Source: Enterobacter wuhouensis
GTDB taxonomy: Bacteria; Pseudomonadota; Gammaproteobacteria; Enterobacterales; Enterobacteriaceae
Reading direction: 5' to 3'
DNA: 64,000 nt
Assembly (NCBI RefSeq): GCF_004331265.1
Contig: NZ_SJOO01000009.1
Span: 62,001 to 126,000, forward strand
The notes under the pieces are model-generated. The model saw nothing but the letters and a program-made list of their open reading frames with translations, was not told the origin of the DNA and did not search any database. The position numbers and the translations under genes are program-made. How positions within the stretch are numbered: position 1 is the first letter of the stretch; each line of letters opens with the position of its first letter. This document shows, in pieces, positions 17,692-29,143 of the stretch.

Positions 17692-17775
17692 CCCCTCACC
17701 CCGGCCCTCTCCCCAAGGGGGCGAGGGAGCAAACCATTCCCTCTCCCCTCAGGGGAGAGGGTTAGGGTGAGGGGT
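17692..17775. repeat. Palindromic intergenic repeat, twin-hairpin form (copy 5)
   Basis: Two ccctctcccc-type hairpins in inverted orientation, bounded by cccctcacccc and ggttagggtgagggg. It lies upstream of both glpE and glpD in their divergent spacer, an unusual place for a repeat that is mostly found after genes. Confidence 0.85.
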
Positions 17776-17894
17776 GAAGTTTCACCGCACTATTTTACCC
17801 CGTAGTGTACGTCCTGGCGGCGGGTAAACGCCATTATGTTATCCATATCACTCTAAATTGTTTTTTTGATGTTACCAAAAGCGCGTTCCTTTGC

Positions 17895-17916
17895 TATTAT
17901 GAGCGATATCGAACAT
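17895..17916 (+). promoter_or_regulatory. GlpR operator at glpD
   Basis: A near-palindrome atgagcgatatcgaacat (17899-17916) matches the GlpR operator and overlaps a tattat -10 element (17895-17900) about 50 bases before glpD. Repression by promoter occlusion follows. Confidence 0.7.
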
Positions 17917-17949
17917 TTCTGAGCTTTAACGAAAGTGCGTGAGGGTGTT

Positions 17950-19458
17950 ATGGAAACCAAAGATCTGATTGTGATAGGCGGTGGCATCAACGGTGCCGGT
18001 ATTGCGGTCGATGCCGCAGGACGCGGATTATCCGTACTGATGCTGGAAGCTAACGATCTCGCCTGCGCGACGTCGTCCGCCAGCTCCAAGCTGATTCACG
18101 GTGGCCTGCGCTACCTTGAACACTACGAATTCCGCCTGGTCAGCGAAGCGCTGGCCGAACGCGAAGTGCTGTTGAAAATGGCCCCGCATCTGGCGATCCC
18201 GATGCGCTTCCGCCTGCCCCATCGTCCGCACCTGCGTCCGGCGTGGATGATCCGCATCGGCCTGTTTATGTACGATCATCTGGGTAAACGCACCAGCCTG
18301 CCGGGTTCGAACGGTTTGCGTTTTGGCTCAGAATCGGTCCTTAAGCCTGAAATCGTGCGCGGTTTCGAATATTCCGACTGCTGGGTGGACGATGCCCGCC
18401 TGGTGCTGGCGAATGCGCAGATGGTCGAGAAGAAAGGCGGCGAGGTGAAAACCCGTACCCGCGCGACCGCCGCGCGCCGTGAAAACGGCCTGTGGATTGT
18501 GGAAGCGGAAGACGTGGATACCGGCGAGAAGTTCAGCTGGAAAGCGCGCGGCCTGGTGAACGCGACCGGCCCGTGGGTGAAGCAGTTCTTCGACGACGGC
18601 ATGCACCTGCCGTCCCCGTACGGCATTCGCCTGATCAAGGGCAGCCACATCGTGGTGCCGCGCGTGCATACCCAGAAGCAGGCCTACATTCTGCAGAACG
18701 AAGACAAGCGCATCGTGTTTGTGATCCCGTGGATGGACGAGTTCTCGATCATCGGCACCACCGACGTGGAGTACAAAGGCGATCCGAAGAACGTCGAGAT
18801 CGACGAGAGCGAAGTGAACTACCTGCTGAAAGTGTATAACGCGCACTTCAAGAAACAGCTGGCGCGGGATGACGTAGTCTGGACCTACTCCGGCGTGCGT
18901 CCGCTGTGCGATGACGAATCTGACTCACCACAGGCCATCACCCGCGACTATACGCTTGATATTCACGACGTAGACGGCCAGGCGCCGCTGCTGTCGGTGT
19001 TCGGCGGCAAGCTCACTACCTACCGCAAGCTGGCCGAGCACGCGCTGGAAAAACTGGCGCCGTACTACAAAGGCATCGGCCCGGCGTGGACCAAAGGCGC
19101 GGTTCTGCCCGGCGGTGATATTGGTAATAACCGCGACGATTACGCCGCGAAGCTGCGCCGTCGCTTCCCGTTCATTACCGAAGGGATGGCGCGCCACTAC
19201 GCCCGCACCTACGGCAGCAATACCGAGCTGTTCCTGAACGAAGCGAAAGAGATTGCGGATCTGGGCGAGCATTTTGGCCACGAGCTGTACGAAGCCGAGC
19301 TGCGTTACCTGGTGGAGCACGAGTGGGTTCGTCGTCTGGACGATGCTATCTGGCGTCGTACCAAAGAAGGGATGTGGCTCAACGCCGAGCAGCAGTCTCG
19401 CGTGGCGCAGTGGTTGCAGCAGCATGCGGGAAAGCGTGAATTGTCGCTGGCGTCGTGA
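17950..19458 (+). CDS. glpD: Aerobic glycerol-3-phosphate dehydrogenase
   Basis: A 502-residue FAD-dependent enzyme bound to the inner face of the membrane. It oxidises glycerol-3-phosphate to dihydroxyacetone phosphate and passes electrons to ubiquinone. The FAD-binding Rossmann motif is at the N-terminus (VIGGGINGAGIAVDAAGRG), followed by SSASSKLIHGGLRYLEHYEF. An upstream ATG at 17935 is possible; 17950 (METKDLIV) matches E. coli. The GlpR operator upstream makes it glycerol-3-phosphate inducible. It converges with glgP across a REP pair. Confidence 0.97.
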   Translation: METKDLIVIGGGINGAGIAVDAAGRGLSVLMLEANDLACATSSASSKLIHGGLRYLEHYEFRLVSEALAEREVLLKMAPHLAIPMRFRLPHRPHLRPAWMIRIGLFMYDHLGKRTSLPGSNGLRFGSESVLKPEIVRGFEYSDCWVDDARLVLANAQMVEKKGGEVKTRTRATAARRENGLWIVEAEDVDTGEKFSWKARGLVNATGPWVKQFFDDGMHLPSPYGIRLIKGSHIVVPRVHTQKQAYILQNEDKRIVFVIPWMDEFSIIGTTDVEYKGDPKNVEIDESEVNYLLKVYNAHFKKQLARDDVVWTYSGVRPLCDDESDSPQAITRDYTLDIHDVDGQAPLLSVFGGKLTTYRKLAEHALEKLAPYYKGIGPAWTKGAVLPGGDIGNNRDDYAAKLRRRFPFITEGMARHYARTYGSNTELFLNEAKEIADLGEHFGHELYEAELRYLVEHEWVRRLDDAIWRRTKEGMWLNAEQQSRVAQWLQQHAGKRELSLAS

Positions 19459-19463
19459 TGTAA

Positions 19464-19538
19464 AAAGCCGGGTGGCGGCTCCGCCTTACCCGGCCTACTC
19501 AATCCCGTAGGCCCGGTAAGCGCAGCGCCACCGGGCAA
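19464..19538. repeat. REP pair (BIME-like) between glpD and glgP
   Basis: Two REP palindromes in opposite orientation: gccgggtggcgg...ttacccggcctac (19464-19497) and gtaggcccggtaagcgc...ccgggcaatg (19507-19538). They fill the convergent gap and probably serve as the end of both transcripts. Confidence 0.8.
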
Positions 19539-19543
19539 TGTTT

Positions 19544-21991
<2,448 letters not shown>

Positions 21992-22009
21992 ATCAGTAAC
22001 TTCGCCTCG

Positions 22010-23443
22010 TTACATCAAGCGTTGATAAAGGTCGCGGTAGGACTGCGCCGCAACGTGCCAGCTAAAGTCCATCGCCATCGCCTGACGCTGTACGTAACGC
22101 CACAGGGATGGACGGGACCACAAGACGAACGCACGCCGAATCGCACGAAGCAGCGACCAGGCATTACTGTCCTCAAAGACAAACCCGCTGGCGATACCGT
22201 CCGCCAGGTTTTCCAGAGAGCTATCGGACACCGTATCCGCCAGCCCGCCCGTGCGGCGCACCAGCGGCAGCGTGCCGTACTTCAGGCCGTAGAGCTGCGT
22301 CAGGCCGCAGGGCTCGAAGCGGCTCGGCACCAGAATCACGTCCGCGCCGCCCATGATGCGGTGCGAGAACGCCTCGTGATAGCCAATCTGCACGCCCACC
22401 TGCCCCGGATGTTCCGCGGCCGCGGCGAGGAAACCTTCCTGCAGCACCGGATCGCCCGCGCCGAGCAGCGCCAGCTGCCCGCCCTGCTCCAGTAAACCGG
22501 GCAGCGCCTCCAGCACCAGATCCAGCCCCTTCTGGCTGGTCAGGCGGCTGACCACCGCAAACAGCGGCACCTTGTCGTTTACCTTCAGCCCCATCGCAAT
22601 CTGCAGCTGGCGTTTGTTTTCGGCTTTGTCTTCCACCGAATCGCGGCCGTAGCGCGCGGCCAGCAGAAGATCGGTTTCCGGGCTCCAGATCTGCTCATCC
22701 ACGCCGTTCAGAATGCCCGACAGGCGGCCTTCACGGTGGCGCTGCTGCAACAGCCCTTCCAGACCGTAGCCAAACTCCGGCTGGGTGATTTCACGCGCGT
22801 AGGTTGGGCTCACCGCCGTAATGTGATCGGCGTAATAAATCCCCGCCTTCAGGAACGAGATCTGTCCATTAAACTCCAGCCCGTGCATGTTATAGAACGA
22901 CCATGGCAGATCGATGTCATTCATATGATGGGCGTAGTACATCCCCTGATACGCCAGGTTGTGTACCGTAAACACTGATTTGGCCGGGTGACCTTTCGCC
23001 GCCAGATACGCGGGCGCAAGGCCAGCATGCCAGTCGTGGGCATGCACCACGTTGGGTCGCCAGAACGGATCCAGCCCGACGGCCATCTCCGCCCCGACCC
23101 AGCCCAGCAGCGCAAAGCGCAGCACGTTGTCCGTGTAGGCGAACAGGTTGGTATCGTGGTACGGGCTCCCCGGTCGATCGTAAAGGTGTGGGGCATCGAT
23201 CAGGTAGATGCCCACGCCGTTGTAGTGTCCAAACAGCAGGGTAATACGTCCGGCGAACGTTTCACGGCGCGTCACGACCTTTGCATCAGGTATTCCGCGC
23301 CGGATATCCGGAAAGGCGGGCAACAGAACTCGGGTATCCACGCCTCCGGCAATTTGCGCCGCCGGTAATGCCCCCAGAACATCCGCCAGACCGCCCGTTT
23401 TCAACAACGGGAACATCTCAGAACATACGTGTAAAACCTGCAT
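22010..23443 (-). CDS. glgA: Glycogen synthase (ADP-glucose type)
   Basis: A 477-residue GT5 enzyme that extends alpha-1,4-glucan chains from ADP-glucose. The KTGGLADV motif at residues 15-22 binds ADP-glucose, and the C-terminal half carries PSRFEPCGLTQLYGLKYG. Two ATG codons stand in tandem at the junction with glgC: 23446 (overlapping the glgC stop in ATGA) and 23443. The second matches E. coli, but the first is equally plausible and implies translational coupling. Confidence 0.96.
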   Translation of the reverse strand: MQVLHVCSEMFPLLKTGGLADVLGALPAAQIAGGVDTRVLLPAFPDIRRGIPDAKVVTRRETFAGRITLLFGHYNGVGIYLIDAPHLYDRPGSPYHDTNLFAYTDNVLRFALLGWVGAEMAVGLDPFWRPNVVHAHDWHAGLAPAYLAAKGHPAKSVFTVHNLAYQGMYYAHHMNDIDLPWSFYNMHGLEFNGQISFLKAGIYYADHITAVSPTYAREITQPEFGYGLEGLLQQRHREGRLSGILNGVDEQIWSPETDLLLAARYGRDSVEDKAENKRQLQIAMGLKVNDKVPLFAVVSRLTSQKGLDLVLEALPGLLEQGGQLALLGAGDPVLQEGFLAAAAEHPGQVGVQIGYHEAFSHRIMGGADVILVPSRFEPCGLTQLYGLKYGTLPLVRRTGGLADTVSDSSLENLADGIASGFVFEDSNAWSLLRAIRRAFVLWSRPSLWRYVQRQAMAMDFSWHVAAQSYRDLYQRLM

Positions 23444-24738
23444 CATCGCTCCTGTTTGATCTGCAGCTTCCGCAACATTTCCCGTGTGACTAACACGATC
23501 CCCTCTTCAGAACGGTAGAAGCGACGTGCGTCTTCTTCCGCGTTTTCACCAATCACCATTCCTTCAGGAATGACGCAGGCGCGGTCGATTACGCAGCGAC
23601 GCAGACGACACGAACGCCCTACCCACACATCCGGCAGCAGGACCGCCGAGTCGATATTACAGAATGAATTTACGCGCACGCGCGGGAACAGGACGGACTG
23701 CACCACCACCGATCCGGAGATAATGCACCCGCCGGACACCAGCGAGTTCAGCGTCATGCCGTGGCTGCCGGAGCGGTCCTGCACGAACTTCGCGGGCGGT
23801 AGCGATTCCATATGGGTACGAATCGGCCAGTTCTGGTCGTACATATCCAGCTCAGGCGTGACGGACGCGAGATCGAGGTTTGCTTTCCAGTACGCCTCCA
23901 GCGTCCCTACGTCGCGCCAGTAAGGTTCCGCATTCGGGTCAGACTGCACGCAGGACAGCGGGAAGGGATGTGCATACGCCATGCCAGCTTTGGTGATTTT
24001 CGGGATGATGTCTTTACCGAAGTCGTGGCTGGAGTTTTCGTCTTTGTCATCGTCTTCCAGCAGCTCATAAAGGTAATCTGCATCAAAGACATAGATCCCC
24101 ATGCTGGCGAGCGATTTGGTGTCATCTCCCGGCATGGTCGGCGGATTCGCCGGTTTTTCGACGAAGTCGATGATTTTGTCATCGGCATCCACGTGCATCA
24201 CGCCAAACGCCGTCGCCTCGGCAACGGGCACCGGCAGACACGCCACGGTGCAGCGCGCCCCTTTTTCGACGTGGTCGATGAGCATGTGGGAGTAGTCTTG
24301 CTTGTAGATGTGATCCCCGGCGAGGATCACGATGTATTCCGCGCTGTAGCGGCGAATGATGTCGAGGTTCTGGGTCACCGCATCCGCCGTGCCGCGATAC
24401 CAGTTTTCCCCGTGAACGCGCTGCTGCGCAGGCAGGAGGTCGACAAACTCGTTCATCTCTTCGCTGAAAAATGACCAGCCGCGCTGGATGTGCTGCACCA
24501 GGGTGTGCGACTGATACTGCGTAATGACGCCAATGCGGCGAATGCCTGAGTTCAGGCAGTTGGAGAGTGCAAAGTCGATGATGCGAAACTTACCACCAAA
24601 GTGAACGGCCGGCTTGGCGCGCTTGATGGTTAAATCCTTCAGACGGGTACCACGCCCGCCCGCGAGTATCAGGGCAACAGTTTTTAATGGTAGCTGGCGC
24701 GCCAACATTAACGGATCGTTCTTCTCTAATCTAACCAT
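23443..24738 (-). CDS. glgC: Glucose-1-phosphate adenylyltransferase (ADP-glucose pyrophosphorylase)
   Basis: A 431-residue enzyme that makes ADP-glucose, the committed and allosterically controlled step of glycogen synthesis (activated by fructose-1,6-bisphosphate, inhibited by AMP). The nucleotide loop LAGGRGTRL is at about 25-33, and the activator-site Lys39 is present in KRAKPAVHFGGKFR. A left-handed beta-helix domain forms the C-terminus. The frame continues upstream to 24774, but the ATG at 24738 has the aaggag ribosome site and matches E. coli. It starts 17 bases after glgX. Confidence 0.97.
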   Translation of the reverse strand: MVRLEKNDPLMLARQLPLKTVALILAGGRGTRLKDLTIKRAKPAVHFGGKFRIIDFALSNCLNSGIRRIGVITQYQSHTLVQHIQRGWSFFSEEMNEFVDLLPAQQRVHGENWYRGTADAVTQNLDIIRRYSAEYIVILAGDHIYKQDYSHMLIDHVEKGARCTVACLPVPVAEATAFGVMHVDADDKIIDFVEKPANPPTMPGDDTKSLASMGIYVFDADYLYELLEDDDKDENSSHDFGKDIIPKITKAGMAYAHPFPLSCVQSDPNAEPYWRDVGTLEAYWKANLDLASVTPELDMYDQNWPIRTHMESLPPAKFVQDRSGSHGMTLNSLVSGGCIISGSVVVQSVLFPRVRVNSFCNIDSAVLLPDVWVGRSCRLRRCVIDRACVIPEGMVIGENAEEDARRFYRSEEGIVLVTREMLRKLQIKQER

Positions 24739-24755
24739 GACTAACTCCTTTTTTA

Positions 24756-26729
24756 TCATCTTTGGAATACGCACACTCCGTGCGCAGGCCCGTGCCAGAC
24801 AGCCATAACTACCGGATTATCCGCTCCGGCAAAGGGGGGAACGGCTCGCCACTCCCCGTCAGGTAAAACAATCTCTGCGACGTCGTCCGTCGCGTTCAGC
24901 GTCACCAGCCACCTATCCGAGAGCAGGATTTGCAGGCAGGTTATGCCGTGTTGCCACTCTTGCGCGCTCAACGATCGCGCGTCTTTATTCAGCCAGCGAA
25001 CGTTGCCATCGCCCTCCTCCCACCAGCCGTCGGCGGTAAGGGCAGGGATTTGCTGGCGAAGGTGGATCAGCGCCGCGGTAAAATGGGTTAACCCGCTGTT
25101 CGCTTCCCCCCAGTCGAGCCAGGTTAAGGTGTTATCCTGGCAATAGGCGTTGTTGTTACCGTGCTGGCTATGGCCGTGTTCATCGCCCGCCAGCAGCATC
25201 GGCGTGCCCTGCGACAACAACAGCGTCGTCAGCAGCGCGTGTACGCTGTCGCGTCGCCGTTCGATAACGTCGAGGCTTCCGCCTAACCCTTCTATACCAT
25301 GGTTAAAGCTATGGTTATTGTTAGTCCCATCGCGATTCTCCTCGCCGTTTGCCTCATTGTGTTTCTGATTGAAACAAACGCAGTCGCGCAGCGTAAAACC
25401 GTCGTGCGCCGTCACCAGATTGATGGTGGCCGACGGACGTTTACCGTCGCGCTTAAAGAGATCGGCTGAACCGGCAAAGCGTCCGGCGAATTCGCCTAAC
25501 GACAGATCCCGCGCCAGCCAGAAGCGGCGGATGGCATCCCGGTAGCGATCGTTCCATTCGGCAAACAGCGGCGGGAAATTCCCCACCTGATAACCGCCCT
25601 CACCGATGTCCCACGGCTCCGCGATCAGCTTCACCTGAGAGAGCACCGGACAGTTTTTGATGGCTTCAAACAGCGGCGCCTGCTGGCTAAACGCCGGCGT
25701 GCGCCCCATCACCGGCGCCAGGTCGAACCGAAAACCGTCCACGTGGAAGGTTTCTACCCAGTATTTCAGGCATTCATACGCGTAGTGCGATACCGCCGGA
25801 TGGCTGAGATTCAGCGTGTTACCGCAGCCGGTCCAGTTGTAGTAATCGCCATCCTCCCTGATCCAATAATAGCTACGGTTATCAATTCCGCGCTGCGAGA
25901 GCGTCGGGCCGTCAAGATCGCTTTCCGCGCTGTGGTTCAATACCACGTCCAGAATGACCTCAATGCCCGCCGCGTGGAGCGCTTTTACCGCATCGCGAAA
26001 TTCGTCCCGCGCCTTCTCGGGATGAACCGCATAGCGCGGATCGAGGGCGAACATCGCCAGCGGGTTATACCCCCAGTAGTTGCTCAGCCCCAGGCGCAGC
26101 AGGCGAGGTTCGCTGGCGAAATGCGCCACGGGCAGCAGCTCCAGCGCGGTGATACCCAAATGCTTCAGGTAGGCGACCATCGTCGGATGCCCGAGCGCCT
26201 TATAGGTGCCGCGCATCTCCTTGGGGATCGACGGGTGCAGATACGTCAGCCCCTTCACATGCGCTTCGTAAATGACGGTGTTGCCCCACGGCGTGCGCGG
26301 CGGGGCATCGTCCTCCCAGTCGTAGAGGTCGTTCACCACCACGCTTTTTGGCGCGAGCGGCGCGCTGTCGCGGTGGTCGGGTTCACCGTAACCGACGTGG
26401 AAGATGGGATCGTCCTTAAACTCGCCGTCCACGCGGTGCGCGCACGGATCGATCAGCAGCTTCGCCGGGTTAAACCAGTGCCCCTGCGAAGGCTGCCACG
26501 GGCCGTGAACGCGAAAGCCGTAGTGCATTCCCGGCCGACCGCCGGACAGGTAGCCGTGCCAGGTATCCCCGGTGCGTTCGGGTAAATCGTAACGGTGCTC
26601 GTTACCTTCCCCGTCAAACACGCAGAGTTCTACCCGCTCCGCATGGGCTGAAAACAGGGTGAAGTTCACCCCCTTTCCGTCAAAGCTTGCCCCGAGCGGT
26701 TCGGGTTTACCTGCCGTGAGCTGCGTCAT
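24756..26729 (-). CDS. glgX: Glycogen debranching enzyme (isoamylase type)
   Basis: A 657-residue GH13 enzyme that cuts alpha-1,6 branches of limit dextrins left by GlgP. An N-terminal CBM48 domain (PLGASFDGKGVNFTLFSAHA) precedes the barrel. Catalytic segments: GFRFDLAPVMG (nucleophile Asp), LIAEPWDIGEGG (acid/base Glu) and VTAHDGFTLRD (third Asp). Full E. coli length. Its start overlaps the glgB stop by 4 bases (ATGA), showing tight operon coupling. Confidence 0.97.
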   Translation of the reverse strand: MTQLTAGKPEPLGASFDGKGVNFTLFSAHAERVELCVFDGEGNEHRYDLPERTGDTWHGYLSGGRPGMHYGFRVHGPWQPSQGHWFNPAKLLIDPCAHRVDGEFKDDPIFHVGYGEPDHRDSAPLAPKSVVVNDLYDWEDDAPPRTPWGNTVIYEAHVKGLTYLHPSIPKEMRGTYKALGHPTMVAYLKHLGITALELLPVAHFASEPRLLRLGLSNYWGYNPLAMFALDPRYAVHPEKARDEFRDAVKALHAAGIEVILDVVLNHSAESDLDGPTLSQRGIDNRSYYWIREDGDYYNWTGCGNTLNLSHPAVSHYAYECLKYWVETFHVDGFRFDLAPVMGRTPAFSQQAPLFEAIKNCPVLSQVKLIAEPWDIGEGGYQVGNFPPLFAEWNDRYRDAIRRFWLARDLSLGEFAGRFAGSADLFKRDGKRPSATINLVTAHDGFTLRDCVCFNQKHNEANGEENRDGTNNNHSFNHGIEGLGGSLDVIERRRDSVHALLTTLLLSQGTPMLLAGDEHGHSQHGNNNAYCQDNTLTWLDWGEANSGLTHFTAALIHLRQQIPALTADGWWEEGDGNVRWLNKDARSLSAQEWQHGITCLQILLSDRWLVTLNATDDVAEIVLPDGEWRAVPPFAGADNPVVMAVWHGPAHGVCVFQR

Positions 26730-28912
26730 TCCCCCTCCCGCACCAGCCAGATGGTGCTCAGCGGCGGCAGCGTCAGGCTCAGGGAGTTCGGTCGCCCGTG
26801 GCTTTCGATCGCATCGCTCTGCACAAGCCCGCCGTTACCCGCGTTGCTGCCGTGGTAGTGCATGGAATCGGTGTTCAGGATTTCGCGCCATTTCCCCGGC
26901 TGGTTGATGCCGAAGCGGTAGTGCTCGCGCGGCACCGGCGTGAAGTTGCTGGCAACGATAATTTCATTGCCCGCCTTATCGCGGCGCACAAAGACAAACA
27001 CCGAGCGCTCGTGGTCGTCCACCACCAGCCATTCAAAGCCGTACGGGTCAAAATCCAGCTCGTGCAGCGCTTTGTGGTGGCGATAGGTCAGGTTGAGGTC
27101 GCGCACCAGGCGCTGCACGCCGTGGTGCCAGTTATCGCCGCCTTCCAGCAGGTGCCAGTCGAGGCTGGTATCGTGGTTCCACTCGCGGCCCTGCGCGAAC
27201 TCGTTGCCCATAAACAGCAGCTTCTTGCCGGGGAAAGCGAACAGCCAGCCGTAGTAGGCCCGCAGGTTGGCAAACTTCTGCCACGCGTCGCCCGGCATCC
27301 GGTCGAGGATGGATTTTTTGCCATGCACCACTTCATCGTGCGACAGCGGCAGCATGAAGTTTTCGGTGTAGTTATAGAGCAGCCCGAAGGTGAGCTTGTC
27401 GTGGTGATACTGGCGGTGAACCGGGTCGAGCTTCATGTAGTCGAGGGTGTCGTGCATCCAGCCCAGGTTCCACTTGTACCAGAAGCCCAGGCCGCCCATT
27501 GACGGTGGACGCGAGACGCCGGGGAAGTCGGTGGACTCTTCCGCCATGGTCACGGCGCCTTCCACCTGCTCGCCGAGAATGCGGTTGGTGTTGCGCAGGA
27601 ACTCTATCGCTTCGAGATTCTCACGGCCGCCAAACTCGTTCGGGATCCACTCCCCCTCTTTACGGCTGTAGTCGCGGTAGATCATCGACGCCACCGCATC
27701 GACGCGCAGGGCATCAATGCCGAAGCGCTCGATCCAGTACAGCGCGTTCCCCACCAGGTAGTTCGTGACTTCGCGGCGACCGTAGTTGTAGATCAGCGTG
27801 TTCCAGTCCTGGTGATAGCCTTCGCGCGGGTCGCTGTGCTCGTACAGCTTCGTGCCGTCGAACTCTGCCAGCGCAAAATCATCGGACGGGAAATGGCCCG
27901 GCACCCAGTCGAGGATGACGTTCAGCCCGGCGGCGTGGGCGGCGTTGATGAAGTAGCGGAAGTCGTCACGCGTGCCGAAGCGGCGCGTCGGGGCATAGAG
28001 CCCGGTTGGCTGATAGCCCCAGCTCCCGTCAAACGGGTGTTCGTTGACCGGCAGCAGCTCCAGATGGGTAAAGCCCATCCATTTTGCGTACGGCACCAGC
28101 TGGTCTGCCAGCTCGCGATAGCTGAGCCAGAAGTTGTTGTCGGTGTGGCGGCGCCACGACCCGAGGTGAACCTCATAGACGGAAATCGGCGCGTCGAAGC
28201 GGTTGGCCTGCTTGCGCTCCTCGCTCTGCACGACCTTTTCGGGCAGGCCGCAGATCAGCGACGCGGTCTCCGGGCGCATCTGCGCTTCGAAGGCGTACGG
28301 ATCGGCCTTGATGCGCAGCTTGCCGTGGGCATCGATCATCTCGAATTTATACAGCTGGCCGTTGTGCGCGCCGGGGATAAACAGCTCCCAGATGCCGGTT
28401 TCACGGCGCAGGCGCATCGGGTGACGGCGACCGTCCCAGTAGTTGAACTGCCCGACGACCGAGACGCGCTGGGCGTTCGGTGCCCACACGGAGAACCGCG
28501 TGCCGGTGATACCGTCCATGGTATCGGCATGCGCGCCAAGCGTTTCATAGGGGCGCAGGTGGGTGCCTTCGGACAGCAGCCAGGCGTCCATCTCCTTCAG
28601 GAGCGGGCCAAAGCTGTAGGGATCGTCAATCAGGTTTTGCTGACCGTGCCAGATAACGGCAAGCTGGTAGCGAAAGGGGTTTTTACGGCGGGGCATGACG
28701 CCCGAGAAGAAGCCACGGGAATCGAGGCATTCCAGGTTGCCGACCTTGCGGCCGGTTTTAGGTTCAATCACCCAGACTTCTGTGGCATCCGGCAGCAGCG
28801 CCCGAACTTCCAGTCCGGCCTCCGTACGGTGCATCCCTAGCACAGAAAAGGGGTCGGCAAAATGACCCGCAATAAGCGCATTAATCACGTCTCTATCCAC
28901 ACGATCGGACAT
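26726..28912 (-). CDS. glgB: 1,4-alpha-glucan branching enzyme
   Basis: A 728-residue GH13 enzyme that makes alpha-1,6 branch points in glycogen. Two N-terminal CBM48-like domains precede the catalytic barrel, with nucleophile Asp in ALRVDAVASMIYRDYS and acid/base Glu in VTMAEESTDFPG. The frame is open to 28984. I chose the ATG at 28912 (MSDRVDRDV), which has an aggatg ribosome site and the E. coli length; an ATG at 28921 would add three residues. First gene of glgBXCAP. Confidence 0.96.
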   Translation of the reverse strand: MSDRVDRDVINALIAGHFADPFSVLGMHRTEAGLEVRALLPDATEVWVIEPKTGRKVGNLECLDSRGFFSGVMPRRKNPFRYQLAVIWHGQQNLIDDPYSFGPLLKEMDAWLLSEGTHLRPYETLGAHADTMDGITGTRFSVWAPNAQRVSVVGQFNYWDGRRHPMRLRRETGIWELFIPGAHNGQLYKFEMIDAHGKLRIKADPYAFEAQMRPETASLICGLPEKVVQSEERKQANRFDAPISVYEVHLGSWRRHTDNNFWLSYRELADQLVPYAKWMGFTHLELLPVNEHPFDGSWGYQPTGLYAPTRRFGTRDDFRYFINAAHAAGLNVILDWVPGHFPSDDFALAEFDGTKLYEHSDPREGYHQDWNTLIYNYGRREVTNYLVGNALYWIERFGIDALRVDAVASMIYRDYSRKEGEWIPNEFGGRENLEAIEFLRNTNRILGEQVEGAVTMAEESTDFPGVSRPPSMGGLGFWYKWNLGWMHDTLDYMKLDPVHRQYHHDKLTFGLLYNYTENFMLPLSHDEVVHGKKSILDRMPGDAWQKFANLRAYYGWLFAFPGKKLLFMGNEFAQGREWNHDTSLDWHLLEGGDNWHHGVQRLVRDLNLTYRHHKALHELDFDPYGFEWLVVDDHERSVFVFVRRDKAGNEIIVASNFTPVPREHYRFGINQPGKWREILNTDSMHYHGSNAGNGGLVQSDAIESHGRPNSLSLTLPPLSTIWLVREGE

Positions 28913-29101
28913 GGTATTCATCCTGTTTTTTATGTCGCCCTTATTAAGCGCCTGGGACGACTTTAATGTGACCTGAACGGGCATCCACTCAGCCCCGTCC
29001 TAACCTCAGGTAAGAAACAAATCTTCCTTAAAGCATAGCCAACGCTCTACATGACTCCTGATAAAAAATAAGACATACGCGTGTTACTCCATGTAGTACG
29101 C

Positions 29102-29127
29102 AAAAAAAGGGGGTGAAAATCACCCCC
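29102..29127 (-). terminator. asd terminator
   Basis: An 8-bp perfect stem gggggtga/tcaccccc with a three-base loop, followed on the minus strand by seven T. It closes asd before the glg operon promoter region. The rest of the 231-base asd-glgB gap is AT-rich, with no ORF. Confidence 0.9.
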
Positions 29128-29143
29128 GGTAGTTAACAAATTA

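Noticed and set aside
27812..28840. 342-codon open frame opposite glgB
   Set aside because: Shadow of glgB in a GC-rich region; its amino-acid makeup (Arg, His, Gln, Val) is that of antisense frames throughout this window.
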